A stretch of DNA of 6,872 bases from Actinomycetes bacterium. GTDB lineage: Bacteria; Actinomycetota; Actinomycetes; Actinomycetales; Cellulomonadaceae. The stretch is from the NCBI GenBank assembly GCA_023390875.1, contig JAEWCA010000470.1:1-6872 (forward strand), written 5' to 3'. The notes under the pieces are model-generated. The model had not been told where the DNA came from and ran no database searches. It saw only the letters and a list, made by a program, of their open reading frames with translations. The position numbers were made by a program, and so were the translations under genes. Of the stretch, positions 4,304 through 6,872 are shown piece after piece (positions within the stretch are counted from its first letter, which is position 1; each line of letters begins with the position of its first letter).

Positions 4304-6189
4304 CGGGCCACCTCCTCGACCGCGTCGCGCGCGTCCGCGCCCTCGTCGGCGGTCTGCATCGCGGTGAGCACGAACCGGTAGTGCGGGTGCCGCTCGAGCA
4401 GGTCCTCGTGCGTCCCGACGCCCGTGATGCGCCCGTCCTCCAGCACCGCGACACGGTCGGCGAGCGCGACGGTCGACGGCCGGTGCGCGACGACGAGCGT
4501 GGTGGTGCCGGTGAGCACCTCGCGCAGCCGGGTCGTGACGGCGGCCTCGGTCGCGACGTCGAGGGCCGACAGCGGGTCGTCGAGCAGCAGCACCCGGGGC
4601 CGGACCGCGATCGCGCGCGCGAGCGCCACGCGCTGCCGCTGGCCGCCGGACAGGCTGAGCCCTTCCTCGCCGATCACGGTGTCGAGCCCGTCGGGCAGCG
4701 CGTGCACGAAGCCGGCGCTCGCGACCTCGAGGGCCTGTGCGACCACGGCGTCGGCGTCCCGCGGGTCGTCGACGCCCATGAGCACGTTGTCGCGGACGGA
4801 CGCCGAGAACAGGATCGGGTCCTCGAACGCGACGGCCACCGCGCGCCGCAGGTCGGTGCGGGTGAGGTCGCGCACGTCGACGCCGTCGATGCGGACCGTC
4901 CCCGCGGTGACGTCGTAGAGCCGCGGCACGAGCTGCAGGAGCGTGGTCTTGCCGCTGCCCGTGAGCCCGACGAGCGCCATCGTCTCGCCCGGCTCGAGCA
5001 CGAGGTCGACGCCCGCGAGCACCTCGTCCGCGCGGCCCCGCTCGGGCACGGGGCGTCCCGCGACGACGGCCGGGTGCCGGAACCGCACGCCGGCGAGCTC
5101 GACCCGAGACCCTGCCGGGTCGACGGCCGGCAGCACCGCCGGGTCCCGGGGGTCCAGGACCGTCGGAGGCGTGTCCATCACCTGCAGGAACCGGTCGGTC
5201 GCGGCCTTCGCGTCGAACGTCATCGCGAGCAGCTGGCCGAGTCGCTCGACGGGGTTGTTGACGACCGCCGCGGTCGCGAAGAACGCGACGAGCGCGCCGA
5301 CGCTGAGCTCGCCGCGGGCCGCGAGCGTCACGCCGATCGCGAGCGCGACGGCGAGGACGGCCTCCGGGATCGCCCCGAGCGCGAACGACACCCGCGACAG
5401 CGTGCGTGCCTTGTGCACCTCGGTGTCGCGCAGCTGCGACGCCTGCCGGGAGAAGTCGTCGAGCGCGTCCTCGCCCCGGCCGAACGCCTTGAGCACGCGG
5501 ATCCCGTGCACCGACTCCTCGACCGCGGTCGCGAGGTCGCCGGCCTGCTCCCGGGCGCGCCGGGCGACGACCTTGTAGTCCTCCCGGAACCGGAACCCGA
5601 GCCACACCATCGGCACGGCGCCGACCAGGTAGACGAGCCCGAGCTGCCAGCTCGTGAGGAACATGAGCACGGTCCCGACGACGACCGTGACGGCGCTGAC
5701 CACGAGCATGACCAGCCCGAACACGGTCCAGCGGCGGATCGTGCCGAGGTCCCCCATCGCCCGGGACAGCAGCTGCCCGCCCGACCAGCGGTCGTGGAAC
5801 TCGACCGGCTGGTCGAGCAGGTGGCGGAACAGCGACGTCCGCATCTCGCGCTCGACGGTCGTGCCCGGCGTCGCGATCAGGGCGCGGCGGCACCACACGA
5901 AGAACGCCTCGAGCACGCCGAGCGCGAGCACCACGAGCGCGCCGAGCACGACGCCCCGCCGGGAGCCGTCGCTCAGCAGCGGGCCGTTGACGATCGCGCG
6001 GAGCACCTGCGGGACGGCGAGGGCGAGCAGGCTCGCGGCGAGCGCGGTGAGCCCGCCGACGACGACGCGCGGGACGGCCGGCCGCGCCCACGCGACCAGG
6101 CGGAGCAGGACGCGCGTGGTCGACTCGCCGTCGCGGCGGGTGAGGGGTGGGGATGAGGGAGCGGGGCGTGCGGGCGACGCTGAAGGCAC
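4300..6189 (-). CDS. ABC exporter half-transporter, subunit with degenerate ATPase site
   Basis: 629 residues with six predicted membrane helices (roughly 41-63, 78-98, 155-178, 180-199, 268-290, 295-312) and a nucleotide-binding domain from about 362. Walker A is GLTGSGKTT (408-416), the signature is canonical LSGGQ (513-517) and H-loop H569 is kept. Three ATP-site positions deviate: the A-loop aromatic is H372 (VRFRHP), the Q-loop glutamine is E456 (FEDP), and the catalytic glutamate after Walker B is D538 (VLLLDD). A loop of about 15 residues (374-389, AVVAGRPVPERGRADE) is inserted after the first strand. This is the expected non-catalytic partner of a heterodimeric exporter. It is first in a two-gene operon. 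The GTG start is chosen because no other start precedes the first membrane helix and a -10 box lies 6 nt upstream; the first 25 residues are Pro/Ser/Ala-rich and cytosolic. Confidence 0.9.
   Translation of the reverse strand: MPSASPARPAPSSPPLTRRDGESTTRVLLRLVAWARPAVPRVVVGGLTALAASLLALAVPQVLRAIVNGPLLSDGSRRGVVLGALVVLALGVLEAFFVWCRRALIATPGTTVEREMRTSLFRHLLDQPVEFHDRWSGGQLLSRAMGDLGTIRRWTVFGLVMLVVSAVTVVVGTVLMFLTSWQLGLVYLVGAVPMVWLGFRFREDYKVVARRAREQAGDLATAVEESVHGIRVLKAFGRGEDALDDFSRQASQLRDTEVHKARTLSRVSFALGAIPEAVLAVALAIGVTLAARGELSVGALVAFFATAAVVNNPVERLGQLLAMTFDAKAATDRFLQVMDTPPTVLDPRDPAVLPAVDPAGSRVELAGVRFRHPAVVAGRPVPERGRADEVLAGVDLVLEPGETMALVGLTGSGKTTLLQLVPRLYDVTAGTVRIDGVDVRDLTRTDLRRAVAVAFEDPILFSASVRDNVLMGVDDPRDADAVVAQALEVASAGFVHALPDGLDTVIGEEGLSLSGGQRQRVALARAIAVRPRVLLLDDPLSALDVATEAAVTTRLREVLTGTTTLVVAHRPSTVALADRVAVLEDGRITGVGTHEDLLERHPHYRFVLTAMQTADEGADARDAVEEVAR
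4309..4317 (-). promoter_or_regulatory. Ribosome binding site for the second exporter gene
   Basis: GAGGAGGTG on the minus strand lies 5-6 nt before the ATG at 4303, inside the last codons (EEVA) of the first exporter gene. With the ATGA overlap it indicates translational coupling that would keep the two subunits in equal amounts. In contrast, the first gene has no such site. Confidence 0.75.
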
Positions 6190-6193
6190 ACCG

Positions 6194-6206
6194 TTACCCT
6201 ACGTAA
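6194..6206 (-). promoter_or_regulatory. -10 region and possible operator of the exporter operon
   Basis: On the minus strand TAGGGT (6201-6196) fits TAnnnT and lies 6 nt before the GTG at 6189, the spacing expected for a leaderless transcript. It is embedded in the inverted repeat TTAC-N5-GTAA (6194-6206), which could bind a dimeric repressor that covers the -10 box. No clear -35 box is seen. AGGG within it could alternatively act as a weak ribosome site for a transcript starting further upstream, for example in the dehydrogenase gene 65 bp away on the same strand. Confidence 0.45.
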
Positions 6207-6254
6207 TGATTTCCGGGCCCGCGCGCGGGTGTCCGCGATGCGACCCTCCGGCCG

Positions 6255-6872
6255 TCAGACGCCGGTGCGCGCCGTCTTGGTGTTGCTCGCCTGCGCGCGC
6301 GGACGGACCACCAGCGTGTCGATGTTGACGTGCGCCGGCCGCGTGAGGGTCCACACGATCGCGTCCGCGACGTCGTCCGCCACGAGCGGCTGGTAGCCCG
6401 CGTAGACCGCCGCGGCCCGCTCGGCGTCGCCCCCGAACCGCACGAGCGAGAACTCCTCCGTCGCGACCGCGCCCGGCGCGATCTCGATGACCCGGATCGG
6501 CTCGCCGACGATCTCCCACCGCAGCGTCGTCGCGAGCATCCGCTCGGCGGCCTTGACACCCGTGTACCCGGCGCCGCCCTCGTACGCGCCGTACGCGGCC
6601 GTCGACGTCACGACGACCACGTCGCCGCCCCCGCGCGTGCGCAGCTGCGGCAGCAGGGCCTGCGTCACGCGCAGCGTGCCGAGCACGTTGAGGTCGTACA
6701 TGCGGCGCCACTGCTCGGCGTCCGTCGCCTCGACCGGCTCGAGCCCCAGCGCGCCGCCCGCGTTGTTGACGAGCGCGTCCAGCCCGCCCGTCGCCTCGAC
6801 GTGGGCCGCGAGCCGGGCGACGTCGGCCTCGACGGTCACGTCGGCGACCACGACGTCGGCGCCGGTCTCGGC
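6255..6872 (-). CDS. Short-chain dehydrogenase/reductase, YdfG-like (N-terminus cut by right edge)
   Basis: 205 C-terminal residues are visible; the frame is open to the edge, so about 40-50 N-terminal residues with the TGxxxGIG cofactor motif are missing. The GTG at 6851 lies within the Rossmann strand (GADVVVADVT) and is not the true start. Visible SDR features in order: VNNAG (visible residues 35-39), the NVLGT helix asparagine, the catalytic serine in VVVTSTAAYG (about residue 90) and YTGVK with Y103 and K107. The C-terminal part, with IAPGAVATEEFSLVRFGGD and RPAHVNIDTL, closely resembles Escherichia coli YdfG, an NADP-dependent 3-hydroxy acid/serine dehydrogenase that also reduces malonic semialdehyde. 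A related NAD(P)-dependent hydroxy acid or alcohol oxidoreduction is likely; the exact substrate is not readable. It is same-strand with the exporter operon, 65 bp upstream, without a clear terminator between. Confidence 0.88.
   Translation of the reverse strand, partial: AETGADVVVADVTVEADVARLAAHVEATGGLDALVNNAGGALGLEPVEATDAEQWRRMYDLNVLGTLRVTQALLPQLRTRGGGDVVVVTSTAAYGAYEGGAGYTGVKAAERMLATTLRWEIVGEPIRVIEIAPGAVATEEFSLVRFGGDAERAAAVYAGYQPLVADDVADAIVWTLTRPAHVNIDTLVVRPRAQASNTKTARTGV

Noticed and set aside
2420..4381. Plus-strand 653-codon frame opposite the exporter genes
   Set aside because: Composition is Arg/Asp/Glu/His/Val-biased with no recognisable motif, typical of antisense frames in GC-rich genes.
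2489..6091. A single 1200-codon open frame on the minus strand spanning both exporter regions
   Set aside because: Only its last 604 codons are the real second exporter subunit. The upstream part is an Arg/Ala/Gly-rich off-frame reading of the first exporter gene, kept open by high GC. The ATG at 4303 with its strong ribosome site is the true start.
4381..6156. Plus-strand 591-codon frame opposite the first exporter gene
   Set aside because: It has the same antisense composition bias, and the opposite strand encodes clear ABC motifs throughout.
6218..6229. Perfect palindrome CCCGCGCGCGGG in the gap after the dehydrogenase
   Set aside because: It is made only of G and C with a short stem once a loop is allowed, and such strings are frequent at this GC content. 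Not convincing as a terminator or operator.
1..6872. CRISPR array, tRNA/rRNA, insertion sequence, attachment site or riboswitch
   Set aside because: No regularly spaced repeats other than the 26-bp tandem set, no transposase or integrase motifs and no recognisable structured RNA were seen on either strand.

Overview
The window is chromosomal DNA from a very GC-rich actinobacterium. Third codon positions are almost all G or C, start-proximal AAGGAGG ribosome sites are present beside apparently leaderless genes, and the protein families are actinobacterial in style. A Cellulomonas-like member of the Micrococcales is a reasonable guess, made from the overall look and not from any search. There are no RNA genes, CRISPR arrays, insertion sequences or phage genes. 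The region looks like ordinary chromosome and I see no undescribed multi-gene system. The most informative parts are the control signals and the asymmetric ABC exporter.

Layout, left to right. (1) The minus strand 1-141 carries the first 47 codons of a secreted protein with a clear signal peptide. Its upstream gap (142-288) holds a likely promoter and a perfect 12-bp LacI-type palindrome. (2) A purine-type phosphoribosyltransferase (289-828, minus) diverges from (3) a HAD-superfamily phosphatase (918-1583, plus). (4) A TipAL-type MerR regulator (1637-2392, plus) follows. Its promoter has the 19-bp spacer and internal dyad typical of MerR targets, and the -35 box overlaps the phosphatase stop codon. 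A second, strong internal ribosome site and ATG would give a stand-alone TipAS-like drug-binding domain. (5) A 96-bp convergent gap contains three tandem 26-bp repeats, the last of which forms one arm of a strong hairpin terminator. (6) Two ABC exporter half-transporters (6189 down to 2489, minus) overlap by ATGA and form an operon. They show the complementary motif losses expected of a heterodimer with one degenerate ATP site. (7) At the right edge is the C-terminal three quarters or more of a YdfG-like short-chain dehydrogenase (minus, cut by the edge).

How they fit together: the exporter pair is a probable multidrug or lipid/peptide efflux unit, and the TipAL-like regulator is of a class that senses amphipathic drugs. 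They converge on a shared terminator. A link between them is plausible, but the dyad at the regulator's own promoter does not recur in front of the exporter. The phosphoribosyltransferase, the phosphatase and the dehydrogenase look like independent housekeeping or accessory metabolism. Two promoters (phosphoribosyltransferase and exporter operon) place a TAnnnT box 6-7 nt before the start codon with no good ribosome site, which suggests leaderless transcripts.
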